64,000 nt of DNA, from positions 2,046,001-2,110,000 of the forward strand of contig CP048685.1 in NCBI GenBank assembly GCA_015698285.1, given 5' to 3'. This DNA is from Candidatus Nitronauta litoralis (GTDB lineage: Bacteria; Nitrospinota; Nitrospinia; Nitrospinales; Nitrospinaceae). This document shows positions 42,430-50,890 of the stretch, piece after piece (the stretch's first letter is position 1; the number at the start of each line of letters is the position of its first letter). Made by a program: the position numbers and the translations under genes. The notes below the pieces were generated by a model, which ran no database searches, was not told the origin of the DNA, and worked only from the letters and a program-made list of their open reading frames with translations.

Positions 42430-44217
42430 CTATAGTTCCTTAAGATGATACATACGGATGCGACCAAAACCTTTTGGTAGTGGATGGTTCCCAACATATT
42501 CGCAACGGTATCCGCCTTCGCCTTCAAGTGAGATGAGAGCAGCGAAGGGTTCGGTTACATAAACAGATCCCGGTGGTGTGCACGGTTCCAGCCTTGCCGT
42601 CTGGTTGACGTGTTTGCCAAAGAAATCGGGTTTGCCCAGCACGGGATTATCCGTCTGGAAAATGGGGCCGACATGCGCCGCGACGCGCAGACCGAGGTTG
42701 GTTGGAAGGCCCAGTTCAAAATAGTCCCAGTCGTTGAACATCCCCGCCAGTTCAAGCGCAAGATTGGCTGCAGTCGGAACCTCGTCGATCACCAGATAAG
42801 CCGCGTCTCCCCAGGTGTTGATGTATTGAATATGTTCTGTGTGTTTGGTCTTGATCGTTTCCAGAGCGTTGAACCAGCGCGCCATGAAGATGGCAATCTG
42901 GCGCTCGTTCATCGCACTGAAGCCTTTCACGTCGGCAAAAATCATGGCCTTCATCTGGCGTTGCAGTCCAGGTGGCGCCGGTTCGATCTTGATGGTGGGT
43001 TTCACACCTTCACTGCGTGGCGGCGGCACCGGGACGATGAGATTTTCCAGACCCAGATCGTTCCAGCGGCGCATGGCTCCTGAAGTGCCGGCCGGATTGT
43101 CCACATTCAACTGGTTCCACACCGCGATCTGGTAAGCGCGCGAACCGAGCGTCTGGCTTCTCAGATGGGCCAGTCCCATACCTTGCCGCGAGCAGGCTTC
43201 AAATAACAAATCGTGACCGGTGATGGCTTCTTCCACAATCTGCGTGACCGAACTGGCCCGGCATAAAATGGCTTCGTAACGTTTCACCCAGGATTCCCCA
43301 CCGGGTGCAACCGAGATCCGTTTGAACTCTTCCCGACCAAACGGCAGAATGATATTCAACTCACCCTGCGATTCCAGCACCGCTTCGGCCACCAGAATAT
43401 CCGCTCCGCAGGCGAGAGAGCCATAGGCAACGCGCACCCGGTGCTGATCAAGCAGCGCGGTGATATGAGTCCGGATTGCGTCTTCATCCGTCGGGTCCAT
43501 GCCCGGTGATTTCCCAATCCCGTGCACCATCTGGCCGGTGTAGGTGATGACAGTCGGCGGCCGGATCGCTTCCAGCGTGTCCAGCGTTATTCCGCGCTTT
43601 TTGCAGATACGGTTTAATTGTTGATAGGTGGTGCTGAGGTTCCCCAGATCCCAAGGACATATTTCCCGCGCTTCCTGAAGCCGACCAACGGCTTCATCCG
43701 TTCGGCCCAGAAGCAAGGCCGCCTCGGCTTGCGTGGCCCTGAGGTAAAACCCGTTTATTCCGGAGCCATCGGGATCTTTCGCACAAAGTTCGAGAACCGT
43801 TTCCGCCTGTTTTTTTGAAGCCACTTCATCCCCTACCAGAAGCGATAGAGTCGCCGCGTTGATGAGGGGGTAATAGGACGGATTCTTGTTGTACGCTTCC
43901 ATGTAAAGTTCGCGGCTGCGTTCACCCAGAACCTTTTGATTTTCCGGATTTCGCGAGTTGTTGCACAGGTCTTTATAAAGACGGGCCAGCAGCGATAAAA
44001 ACCGGGTTTCCTCTGGCAGGCGTTCGTGGAAGGTTTCGTACAGTTCCAGAGCCTGCCGGGTGGCCCCGCTTCGGGCCAGTGCCAGGAGACCGAGATAGAC
44101 CAGGTCGGAGTTGAACTCCCCTTTCTCCAGTGGTTTCTGGATGCAGTCGTAAACACCGAAATAATCACCCTTTTCCAGTAACTGGTTGGCGTTTTGTATT
44201 AAATGATCCAGAGCCAT
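42430..44217 (-). CDS. TPR-SLOG-class III nucleotide cyclase
   Basis: 595 residues. N-terminal TPR-like region of the DUF4071/TRAFs-binding type (1-210), a SLOG-like Rossmann domain (about 221-300: TVITYTGQMVHGIG, VAYGSLACGADILVAEAVLE, LNIILPFGREEFKR), a linker, and a C-terminal class III cyclase (about 422-560). Metal aspartates are present (D429 in FADVKGFS, D471 in NTWGD), as are the transition-state Asn538 and Arg542 (VNQTARLE) and specificity Asp531. The specificity Lys of adenylate cyclases, expected before TxGD, is Asn467. It should make a cyclic nucleotide of uncertain base. First gene of the operon, so the likely sensor/signal producer. Confidence 0.85.
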   Translation of the reverse strand: MALDHLIQNANQLLEKGDYFGVYDCIQKPLEKGEFNSDLVYLGLLALARSGATRQALELYETFHERLPEETRFLSLLARLYKDLCNNSRNPENQKVLGERSRELYMEAYNKNPSYYPLINAATLSLLVGDEVASKKQAETVLELCAKDPDGSGINGFYLRATQAEAALLLGRTDEAVGRLQEAREICPWDLGNLSTTYQQLNRICKKRGITLDTLEAIRPPTVITYTGQMVHGIGKSPGMDPTDEDAIRTHITALLDQHRVRVAYGSLACGADILVAEAVLESQGELNIILPFGREEFKRISVAPGGESWVKRYEAILCRASSVTQIVEEAITGHDLLFEACSRQGMGLAHLRSQTLGSRAYQIAVWNQLNVDNPAGTSGAMRRWNDLGLENLIVPVPPPRSEGVKPTIKIEPAPPGLQRQMKAMIFADVKGFSAMNERQIAIFMARWFNALETIKTKHTEHIQYINTWGDAAYLVIDEVPTAANLALELAGMFNDWDYFELGLPTNLGLRVAAHVGPIFQTDNPVLGKPDFFGKHVNQTARLEPCTPPGSVYVTEPFAALISLEGEGGYRCEYVGNHPLPKGFGRIRMYHLKEL

Positions 44218-44343
44218 GGCACAACGAGCAGGGGTTTAAGAAAGAGAGCCTGCACATTGTAACGTATTTGGGGACTATAGGATGACAGGATCAGGTTCCA
44301 GCACTCTATTTTTTATGAGAGAATCGGGTCGGAGTTGGTTCTT

Positions 44344-44453
44344 CGTCATTGCGAGGAATCAGAGTGACGAAGCAATCCAGCCGGGCAAACGCCCGGAGTA
44401 AACTGGTGAAAACCTCTGGATCGCCACGCTCCTTTTAGTCGCTCGCGATGACG
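44344..44453. repeat. Dispersed palindromic repeat, copy 5 (full element)
   Basis: CGTCATTGCGAG (44344-44355) and CTCGCGATGACG (44442-44453) are inverted ends; inside, AAGCAATCCAG faces CTGGATCGCC around a GC-rich centre (CCGGGCAAACGCCCGG). The element is about 110 bp, MITE-like, and bounds the TIR/cyclase operon on its upstream side. It has no coding capacity. The rest of 44218-44876 shows no gene. Confidence 0.85.
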
Positions 44454-44730
44454 GACTCTATGTTCTTGCGAGTGGAAAAATCTTATCTTTGAATTCGATT
44501 TTTGGGTAAGTAAGGGCCTCGTTTAAGAAAGGCCCCATTGAGGTGCCCTGAAACAATTTTAAAGGAGAGTAGATGGCTCCTTTTCTCCTCCCCTTGAAAG
44601 GATATCTTTGGATAAGTGCATTTTGAATGAAAACAATAAGGAGGTCACACTTCGACAGGAAAAGGACAAGCACTCCTGTTCAAGAACCGCTACTCGCGTT
44701 CTTGAATGTGACACATTAACTCAAAGCACT

Positions 44731-44783
44731 GTCATTCTGAGCCCTTCGACTTGGCTCAGGATAAACTCCGCGAAGAATCTCGC
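44731..44783 (+). repeat. Second dispersed repeat family (CCCTTCGAC...GGCTCAGGATAAACTCC)
   Basis: CATTCTGAGCCCTTCGAC followed by GGCTCAGGATAAACTCCGC. The CCCTTCGAC-GCTCAGG pair is a short interrupted palindrome. The same core is inserted inside the repeat at 8534-8560. Repeats of this wording are common in environmental genomes. Confidence 0.7.
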
Positions 44784-44876
44784 CTTTGCTTTTGAATTTA
44801 AGATTATAAATAGGACTCGCGTTTTTGAGGTCTCAAGTTGAATTGTTCTAATACTTTTTTCGAGGAGTGAACGTTA

Positions 44877-45191
44877 ATGAGTGAAGCGCCCAACCCCATT
44901 CTTGTAGAGTTCGCAGAGGGTATACCGGATTCGGCCCTTTCCAAAAAACTGGTCGACAAAAATGCTCCATACAGAGAAATTTCAAAACAGGCCCGCAAGG
45001 AATGGGAACTGATCGCCCCGCTGGTGGAAAGCGAAGAGCCGCCGACAAAGGAGCTTGTCGCCATGGGTTATGAGGAGTGGTTTAATGATGCCGTCCCGGA
45101 AGACCGCACCCGCATGCTTGGCCGATTGGATATGCTTTACGAAATGACCCTCGATTTAGCTGAGGAAGAGGAAGAAGATGAGGAGGGTTGA
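44877..45191 (+). CDS. Small acidic protein, unknown function
   Basis: 104 residues beginning MSEAPNPILVEFAEGIPDSA and ending in a run of acidic residues (about nine Glu/Asp). No membrane segment or signal peptide. The ATG follows GAGGAG at a somewhat long spacing. It lies among repeats and gene remnants just upstream (divergent) of the TIR/cyclase operon. I recognise no family; an accessory or regulatory role is speculative. Confidence 0.6.
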   Translation: MSEAPNPILVEFAEGIPDSALSKKLVDKNAPYREISKQARKEWELIAPLVESEEPPTKELVAMGYEEWFNDAVPEDRTRMLGRLDMLYEMTLDLAEEEEEDEEG

Positions 45192-45240
45192 TTGGCAACT
45201 CTCAATAGTCCATTTGTAGTCAAAAAAATCTGACCTCTTT

Positions 45241-45259
45241 TTAAAGGGTGACCCTTTAA
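45241..45259. repeat. Perfect 9-1-9 palindrome
   Basis: TTAAAGGGT-G-ACCCTTTAA, a complete inverted repeat with a single central base. It may be an operator, a stem-loop or the end of a lost mobile element. No T-run follows. Confidence 0.5.
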
Positions 45260-45271
45260 GTTAGTCCATAA

Positions 45272-45622
45272 CAAAATTATGAGAATGGTCATAGGCCAGG
45301 AACATCAGAAACTATCGTTAACATAAAACAATGGATTGATAACAAATATCCGCAGATACTACGTGATAGTGAAATAAAAATAGGAGTTGTTCAAAAGCTC
45401 CTAAATCTTTATCTAAAGTATCAGTGGCGTTTGGAGTTGGTTTCAACTCCACCTCACTGCCCTTTTGATAGAATTATTATTTCAAAAATGCAAATGAGTA
45501 GACTACCTCCATGGACAAAGTAGAATTCAATTGAAGATTACAAAGAGCTGGTAAGTAGGGCATCAGAGTTAGCAGGTAATAAACCGATAGCGGAGTGGGA
45601 GCTTGATGTTTTTGCACGATGA
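45272..45622 (+). pseudogene. Remnant of a conserved hypothetical gene with in-frame stop
   Basis: An open frame with protein-like sequence (ETIVNIKQWIDNKYPQILRD, KIGVVQKLLNLYLKYQWRLE, HCPFDRIIISKMQMSRLPPW) is broken by TAG at 45521-45523 and continues in the same frame (NSIEDYKELVSRASELAG, IAEWELDVFAR) to TGA 45620. The start codon is lost or not clear. The two halves read as one ancestral protein. Function unknown; the family appears to be a small conserved hypothetical. Confidence 0.65.
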
Positions 45623-45699
45623 CAAAGTGTGAAGAGGGTCAAGCCTTAATTTATCTGAAAATTTAAAGTTGTCGCCTTCGTTAACCCCTCTGCACAACT

Positions 45700-45780
45700 T
45701 TATCCCTCAAAACTTTCAAAACGATATCCTGCCTCATGCACCGTTCAGATAATTTCAGGTTGTTGGGGATCTTTTTCGAT
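45700..45780 (-). pseudogene. Remnant of an OmpR-type response regulator C-terminus
   Basis: Reading the minus strand gives IEKDPQQPEII-stop-TVHEAGYRFESFEG-stop, matching the last 26 residues of the response regulator at 51949-52650 (19 of 26 residues identical; one replaced by a stop). The first third of it (45755-45780) is read in another frame as the end of the PepSY gene. It implies a past duplication or deletion joining locus B to a two-component gene. Confidence 0.75.
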
Positions 45781-46951
45781 ATCGTGTATCAGGGTCTCCT
45801 GGGAAGTCGGCACGCAGGCGCGCTTTGCGTTTACGCTGCCAGACTATGAGTCCGGTGACATAAAGATGGATCGGGGCAAATCCAGCCAGGAACATCAGGA
45901 CACGACCGGGCATTCCGAGCGCTTCTCCATTGTGGATGGGGAACATCCAGGACAGCAAAGTGTCTCTGCTGCTCATGGTCTGTGGCTCCTGAGTTTTCCG
46001 AATTTCACCATTGTAAGCTGATATCCAAAGCTGGGTGCTGCCGCTGGTTTGGCGTATCTCGCCGGGCTGGCGCATGATGATGCGGAAAGCGGCTTCGGTA
46101 GAGGATGGGAAATAAATACGCTGTAGTTTCGCCCGGGGAAAAAAATCGCGGGCAATAGAAGCGACCTCGTGGATATTGATTTTTTGACCTCCGCCTGTCT
46201 CTATTTTGGATATACCGGATGGAGGCAATTGCTCAACGGGAAGAATCATGCTGAGGGCGGATTTCATGTATTGGGGGAAAATCATGGATATCCCGGAGAA
46301 GGCCGCCACCACAAGTACGATGCAGGCATAGGCGCCGACCGTTTTGTGCAGGTCGTAAATTTGTCGGACAGGGCTGGAACGATGCCTGAATGTAAATGCC
46401 TGCAGGAATTTTCCAGGTTGCCGCCACCACAGAACAACCCCGGACACAACCGAACAGATTAAAAGCAGGCCTATCACACCTACGATGGTTTCCCCACGCT
46501 TACCTGACAGCAGGGTGAAATGCATCTTATATAGACAACTCATCAGGTAGCCGCCCCACCGCCGTTGCCCTAACACTTCGGCCGTAAAAGGGTTGACCAT
46601 CACATCCAGCAAAACCGTTTGATCTTCTTTGGGAAGAGTAAACCGGATTTTAAAGGGCGCTCGCAAATGCGGAGGAAAATACAGCCTGGCTGGTTTTGCC
46701 GAAACAGGCACCGCCTTTTGTGCCGCCGCTGTGATTTCAGTGAGCCGGGCGTATTCTCCACCGGGCTCAACGGTCAGCAAGGCGGGGTTCAGAAGTTCAT
46801 CGATGCCCTTGTAAAAGACCAGGGCACTTCCCGTCAGACCGCTGAAAGCAAACATTAAGCCGACAAACAGACCGAGATATAGATGAATCCTGAACCACAA
46901 GCTGTGGCGGGGGGCAGGAGCGGTTCGTTTTTTCCGGATGGATGTCTTCAA
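45755..46951 (-). CDS. PepSY-associated transmembrane protein (locus B)
   Basis: 398 residues, paralogue of 6416-7546. Membrane segments: RIHLYLGLFVGLMFAFSGLTGSALVFY near the start, GVIGLLLICSVVSGVVLWW and TVGAYACIVLVVAAFSGISMIF in the middle and RVLMFLAGFAPIHLYVTGLIVW near the end. PepSY-type periplasmic parts lie between them. Family members act with siderophore receptors, some as ferric reductases. Its last residues (RYRKRSPTT) are coded within the response-regulator remnant, so the native C-terminus may have been replaced. Encoded 120 nt after the receptor of locus B. Confidence 0.85.
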   Translation of the reverse strand: MKTSIRKKRTAPAPRHSLWFRIHLYLGLFVGLMFAFSGLTGSALVFYKGIDELLNPALLTVEPGGEYARLTEITAAAQKAVPVSAKPARLYFPPHLRAPFKIRFTLPKEDQTVLLDVMVNPFTAEVLGQRRWGGYLMSCLYKMHFTLLSGKRGETIVGVIGLLLICSVVSGVVLWWRQPGKFLQAFTFRHRSSPVRQIYDLHKTVGAYACIVLVVAAFSGISMIFPQYMKSALSMILPVEQLPPSGISKIETGGGQKINIHEVASIARDFFPRAKLQRIYFPSSTEAAFRIIMRQPGEIRQTSGSTQLWISAYNGEIRKTQEPQTMSSRDTLLSWMFPIHNGEALGMPGRVLMFLAGFAPIHLYVTGLIVWQRKRKARLRADFPGDPDTRYRKRSPTT

Positions 46952-47071
46952 AACTCATACACGTTGTTCAATATCTCTGACACTCCGCCTTGGCTTTCCT
47001 GTTTGCCGCATGCGCCTCCCTTCTTTCCTTGAGTGGAACTCCAATGGATCGAAGGCCATGCATTCATCAGG

Positions 47072-49480
47072 TCACCATTTAAATGAATAAGTGGCGCTGA
47101 TGGAACGGCCCGATCCCGCTGAGTAGCGATCATTGAAGTCGTATATCTGGGAAATGTTCGGGAAATACTGCTCATCAAACAGGTTCTTGATGCCAACACT
47201 CAGTGACCCTGTTTCGAAATTCAAGGTGCTGACCAAATCCACCAATACATAATCGTCCACAGCGCCTCTGCCAAATCCGGGCTGCCCTTTGAATCGGTCC
47301 CGGTTGCCGGAGTACAGGAATTGCAGACGGTTACGCCAGTTAGAAAGAGTTTGATTCTCGATGTAACTGGTCAGCTTTAACGGGGAAATGCGGTTGCCCA
47401 ACATAAAGGAATCAAAGTTTCCATCATTATCGGAATCCAGTTCGCCTTCCATCCAGGACAAAGTTCCCCCTATACCCCACTTGTCAAACGGTTGTGCATT
47501 TACAGAAACTTCCAGGCCATAAACCCGTTCGGGAATACGCAAGAGCCCGATGAGCACGTTCGGAGAAGTCGGACTGGTGAGGGTGGAACCCAGATCGGAA
47601 TCGCTATAGAACAGGGATATATCCCCCTGTACATTGGCCCAGGACCCGCGAGCCCCCACCTGGTAGGTATCGACGACTTGCGCCTTTGGCCGGATATTGT
47701 CCACCGAAGCTCCAGCAGAACCAACGGTACGCAGGACCCGGCCAATTTCAGGCACGGTGAAGCCCTGGGAGAAGGACGCGTACAGGTCAACCTCTTCGGT
47801 CAAATTATACACCGCGCCCGCATTAAACACCTCGCGCCCGTAGTCCAGGTTCCCTCCCACGACATCGAAGTTGCCTACGGTGGTGAAATTGTCCACGGCA
47901 AACAGGATCGTTTCATACCGGACCCCGCCATGAAGCGTCAGGGATTCGCCCAGGAAAACCTCGGTCTGCGCGAACGGACCCACGGTCCACTGCTCCATTT
48001 CAGGCGTGAAAAACCTTCCATCTTCCATGGGCTGTGATGTTTCTTCATAGACCACATCCACTCCCCAAAGCAGGCGTCCAAAAGAGAATAGCGGTGTTTC
48101 AATATCCAGACGTCCACCATACCGCTGCGAATCAATAAAAGTCTGTCCGCCGGTCGTGTGAGTGGGAGGCGGGAAATATCCATAGCGCGTCCAGAAATCC
48201 CGGTAATAGAGCTGAGTCTTAACAATACTTCCCATCACATCTGTATTACGGTAGTTGAGATTGAGTTGAAGATTCTCAGTTCCCGTATCCTCTCCCAGCG
48301 GAACGCCTGGGACTGCCGGGGTCTTTACCACACCGGTCAAACCCACTCCCCTTGAAAAATTCGTTTCCTGTTCGAGTTTAAAAGAGTTGGCAGAAAGTTC
48401 AAACCGTTGCTGTTCATCCAGGTCGTATCCCAGTTTTCCGAACAGGTTATAGGAGTCGGAATCCGCTATACCTCCCTGGCCGTTGGGGTCAGGAGAAATC
48501 CGGTCACCCTCGCCATCAAAAAATCCGCCGGTCTGTTCACCCGTCGCGCTCAAAATATAGTCAAGTTGTTCATGACGGCCTTCCACACGCTGAGTCAGCC
48601 GTTCGCTGGCACTTTCGCCAACCTCGGAAGGCTGAAAGCGGACTGTAAAATCTGTAGTGAATTTCGCAGGCCCTTCCTCTGCCCTTTTTGTGATGATATT
48701 GATAATACCCCCTGTGCCCCCCAGACCATACACGCTGGTTGAACCACGTAGCACCTCCACCCGTTCGATGGCCGCGGGATCTATGGTCCGTAAGTTTCGC
48801 TGGCCGTTTCGAAGGGGGAGGGTCTGTGGCACGCCATCAATCAGGACAAACAGGTTTTGTCCCCGCAAAGTTTGTCCCACTTCGGTATTGCCTTCGGTGC
48901 TGGTCCCAAGACCCGGCACGGTTTTGGCCAGGATGTCTCCCAGGTCCGTCGTCAGGTCCATTTGCCGCTGGATTTGCTCACGTCTGACAATGGTTACACT
49001 TTGAGGCGTGTCAATAAGGTTACCAACACTCCGGGTTACCCCAACTTCTATGTTCCCTAATGATATGGAATCAGCCGCTTTTGTCAGGGTGACCGTATCG
49101 CGAGCCGTGAATCGGAAATCGAGGTCGGTTCCATCCAGGATGAACTCCAGGGCTTCCCTGGGCGTGTAGGTCCCCTGGACACCCTGCGTCTTCAACCCGG
49201 TCGTCATTTTAGCGTCGTATAGAAGTTGGAGGTCCGCGGTTTCGCCGAACCTGGAAAGCGCGGAGGAAAGGTCCTGTGGAAGAATATTGAATGGCAACTT
49301 CCTGCTTTCAACGGATGGAACAGTCCCCGTGTTGGAGTCAGCATTATTAGGACCTTCCAGTGCGTAGGCTGTCGTGGTCATGATCAGCCCCAAAAATAAA
49401 AACTGAATGAGGCGCACGGATTGTGACCAGATTGGGTTGTGCCCTCCGGACCTGGCATTAAACACAGACTGTTCCTTCAT
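47072..49480 (-). CDS. TonB-dependent siderophore receptor with STN domain (locus B)
   Basis: About 802 residues from ATG 49480 (a longer frame to 49570 adds 30 residues with no signal character). Signal segment (VRLIQFLFLGLIMTTTAYA), STN domain (about 60-135: KLPFNILPQDLSSALSRFGETADLQLLYDAKM), plug (TPQSVTIVRREQIQRQMDLTTDL, VLIDGVPQTLPLRNGQRN, ERVEVLRGSTSVYGLGGTGGIINIITKR), then the barrel ending YSFKW. The STN domain indicates signalling to the FecR encoded next upstream. Distinct from receptor A in length and plug wording, so probably a different ligand. Confidence 0.93.
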   Translation of the reverse strand: MKEQSVFNARSGGHNPIWSQSVRLIQFLFLGLIMTTTAYALEGPNNADSNTGTVPSVESRKLPFNILPQDLSSALSRFGETADLQLLYDAKMTTGLKTQGVQGTYTPREALEFILDGTDLDFRFTARDTVTLTKAADSISLGNIEVGVTRSVGNLIDTPQSVTIVRREQIQRQMDLTTDLGDILAKTVPGLGTSTEGNTEVGQTLRGQNLFVLIDGVPQTLPLRNGQRNLRTIDPAAIERVEVLRGSTSVYGLGGTGGIINIITKRAEEGPAKFTTDFTVRFQPSEVGESASERLTQRVEGRHEQLDYILSATGEQTGGFFDGEGDRISPDPNGQGGIADSDSYNLFGKLGYDLDEQQRFELSANSFKLEQETNFSRGVGLTGVVKTPAVPGVPLGEDTGTENLQLNLNYRNTDVMGSIVKTQLYYRDFWTRYGYFPPPTHTTGGQTFIDSQRYGGRLDIETPLFSFGRLLWGVDVVYEETSQPMEDGRFFTPEMEQWTVGPFAQTEVFLGESLTLHGGVRYETILFAVDNFTTVGNFDVVGGNLDYGREVFNAGAVYNLTEEVDLYASFSQGFTVPEIGRVLRTVGSAGASVDNIRPKAQVVDTYQVGARGSWANVQGDISLFYSDSDLGSTLTSPTSPNVLIGLLRIPERVYGLEVSVNAQPFDKWGIGGTLSWMEGELDSDNDGNFDSFMLGNRISPLKLTSYIENQTLSNWRNRLQFLYSGNRDRFKGQPGFGRGAVDDYVLVDLVSTLNFETGSLSVGIKNLFDEQYFPNISQIYDFNDRYSAGSGRSISATYSFKW

Positions 49481-49606
49481 CGTTCTATTTACCCCCGGTA
49501 AAAATGAAATTAATTGGGTTACAACAATAGAACGAAAAAAGAACCCTCCCCCCTGACCTAGAGGCAGCATTTTTTTTCTTGAAAGTCTCGATTAATTAAT
49601 GGATCT

Positions 49607-49624
49607 CACTAATATAACGATGGG
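49607..49624 (-). promoter_or_regulatory. Possible ECF promoter before receptor B
   Basis: On the minus strand CCCATCGTTATATTAGTG resembles the locus A motif (CCCACTCGTCTATAT) with small gaps, keeping the CGT and TATATT parts. It lies 127 nt before the receptor B start. Weaker than the two locus A copies. The 49481-49754 stretch otherwise shows no gene. Confidence 0.35.
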
Positions 49625-49754
49625 AAAGCCTGGTTCCCTGACTTAAGAAGTGATTATTTCTGGAAACGGATTTTTGATTTGCGCTTTTTCGCTTTTAGAA
49701 GCAGAAAAGATTGTGATTGTCCTGTCAGTAGGTGCAGATTTTTCGGGGAGGGAA

Positions 49755-50768
49755 TTAAAGGGCAGGAGCCGGGGAGTCGGTTTGATCTATAAAGACTAAA
49801 TAACTTGTCACACGATGAACGCGGATTGGCAATGTACTTTGTAATGCCCGTAGGACGGCATCGGGATCGCTGATGTCGAAAATTCCGCTGACCCTTGATG
49901 TTCGAAGTTTCTCATCAAGAATGAGGATAACCCCTTTGCGGTAGCGATTAACCTCATTGATTACTTCTCCCAGTTGCTGATTGTCGAACGCTAGTTTTCC
50001 ACGACGCCAGATGGCGATTTGACCACGATCAACCGATTCAACTTCGGAAAGACCTGTATTGGAACCATAATGAATCTTCTGTCCGGGAACCAGGTTTACC
50101 TTCGAAAAATCACGGGTAACCTGCACTTCGCTATCGAGCACCTTCACTATCACTTGATCCAGCTTTTTGCGCACCTCAAATGCTGTACCCAGAGCCCGGA
50201 CGGTACCCTCCCCGGCAACCACTTCGAATGGCCGTTTCTTGTCCTCTGAAACTACAAACAGGGCACCGCCCCGGTCCAGCACCAGCCGCCTTTGTTGAGG
50301 AGAAAAATCAACAGACAGGGCTGAGTCGGCATCCAGATAAACTTTCGAACCATCGGCCAGGTTCAGCGTCTTCAACTCACCGGGATTCGTGTAAAAATCA
50401 CTGGCGAGATGATCCCAGGCGTCAGACAACCAGAAGCTGCCACCTAAAAAGAGCAACAACATGGCAACCAGGGAGGTTCCCCAACGAGCCATACCACCCT
50501 TATGTAATTTGTCCTGTGGAAATACGGGAGGCCGACTTACGGTTTTTTTTCTGGAACGCTTATGACCCGGCCCGGTCTTGATCCCATCAAGATCTTCCCA
50601 GACAGCTCGGATTCCCTCGTACTCAAGTGCATGGAGGGGGCTGCTAGAGCGCCAGGCTTCAAATTGACGGCGAGTGTCTTCTGTGGCATCACCGCTATGG
50701 AGCCGGGCGAACCACCTGACCGCCTCATCAGAGACCGATTTGGATTCGTCGAGAGGATTGTGTTTCAT
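49755..50768 (-). CDS. FecR family anti-sigma regulator (locus B)
   Basis: 337 residues, same architecture as 2559-3608: N-terminal cytoplasmic region with EAVRWFARLHSGDATEDTRRQFEAWRSSSPLHALEY, one membrane helix (WGTSLVAMLLLFLGGSFWL, about 95-113), FecR domain (TNPGELKTLNLADGSKVYLDADSAL, RRLVLDRGGALFVVSEDKKRPFEV) and an STN-like C-terminal part. It links receptor B to the sigma encoded 122 nt upstream. Confidence 0.9.
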   Translation of the reverse strand: MKHNPLDESKSVSDEAVRWFARLHSGDATEDTRRQFEAWRSSSPLHALEYEGIRAVWEDLDGIKTGPGHKRSRKKTVSRPPVFPQDKLHKGGMARWGTSLVAMLLLFLGGSFWLSDAWDHLASDFYTNPGELKTLNLADGSKVYLDADSALSVDFSPQQRRLVLDRGGALFVVSEDKKRPFEVVAGEGTVRALGTAFEVRKKLDQVIVKVLDSEVQVTRDFSKVNLVPGQKIHYGSNTGLSEVESVDRGQIAIWRRGKLAFDNQQLGEVINEVNRYRKGVILILDEKLRTSRVSGIFDISDPDAVLRALQSTLPIRVHRVTSYLVFIDQTDSPAPAL

Positions 50769-50890
50769 TCAGGTCTTGTTAGTTGATAAAGTGCTGGAAT
50801 ATTCATTAGCTATTCCAATATGCTTGTCACGGGTTCGGTGACTATTATCAAAAAGACGTTATAGAGTGAATTATACCTTACATTGTTTTA

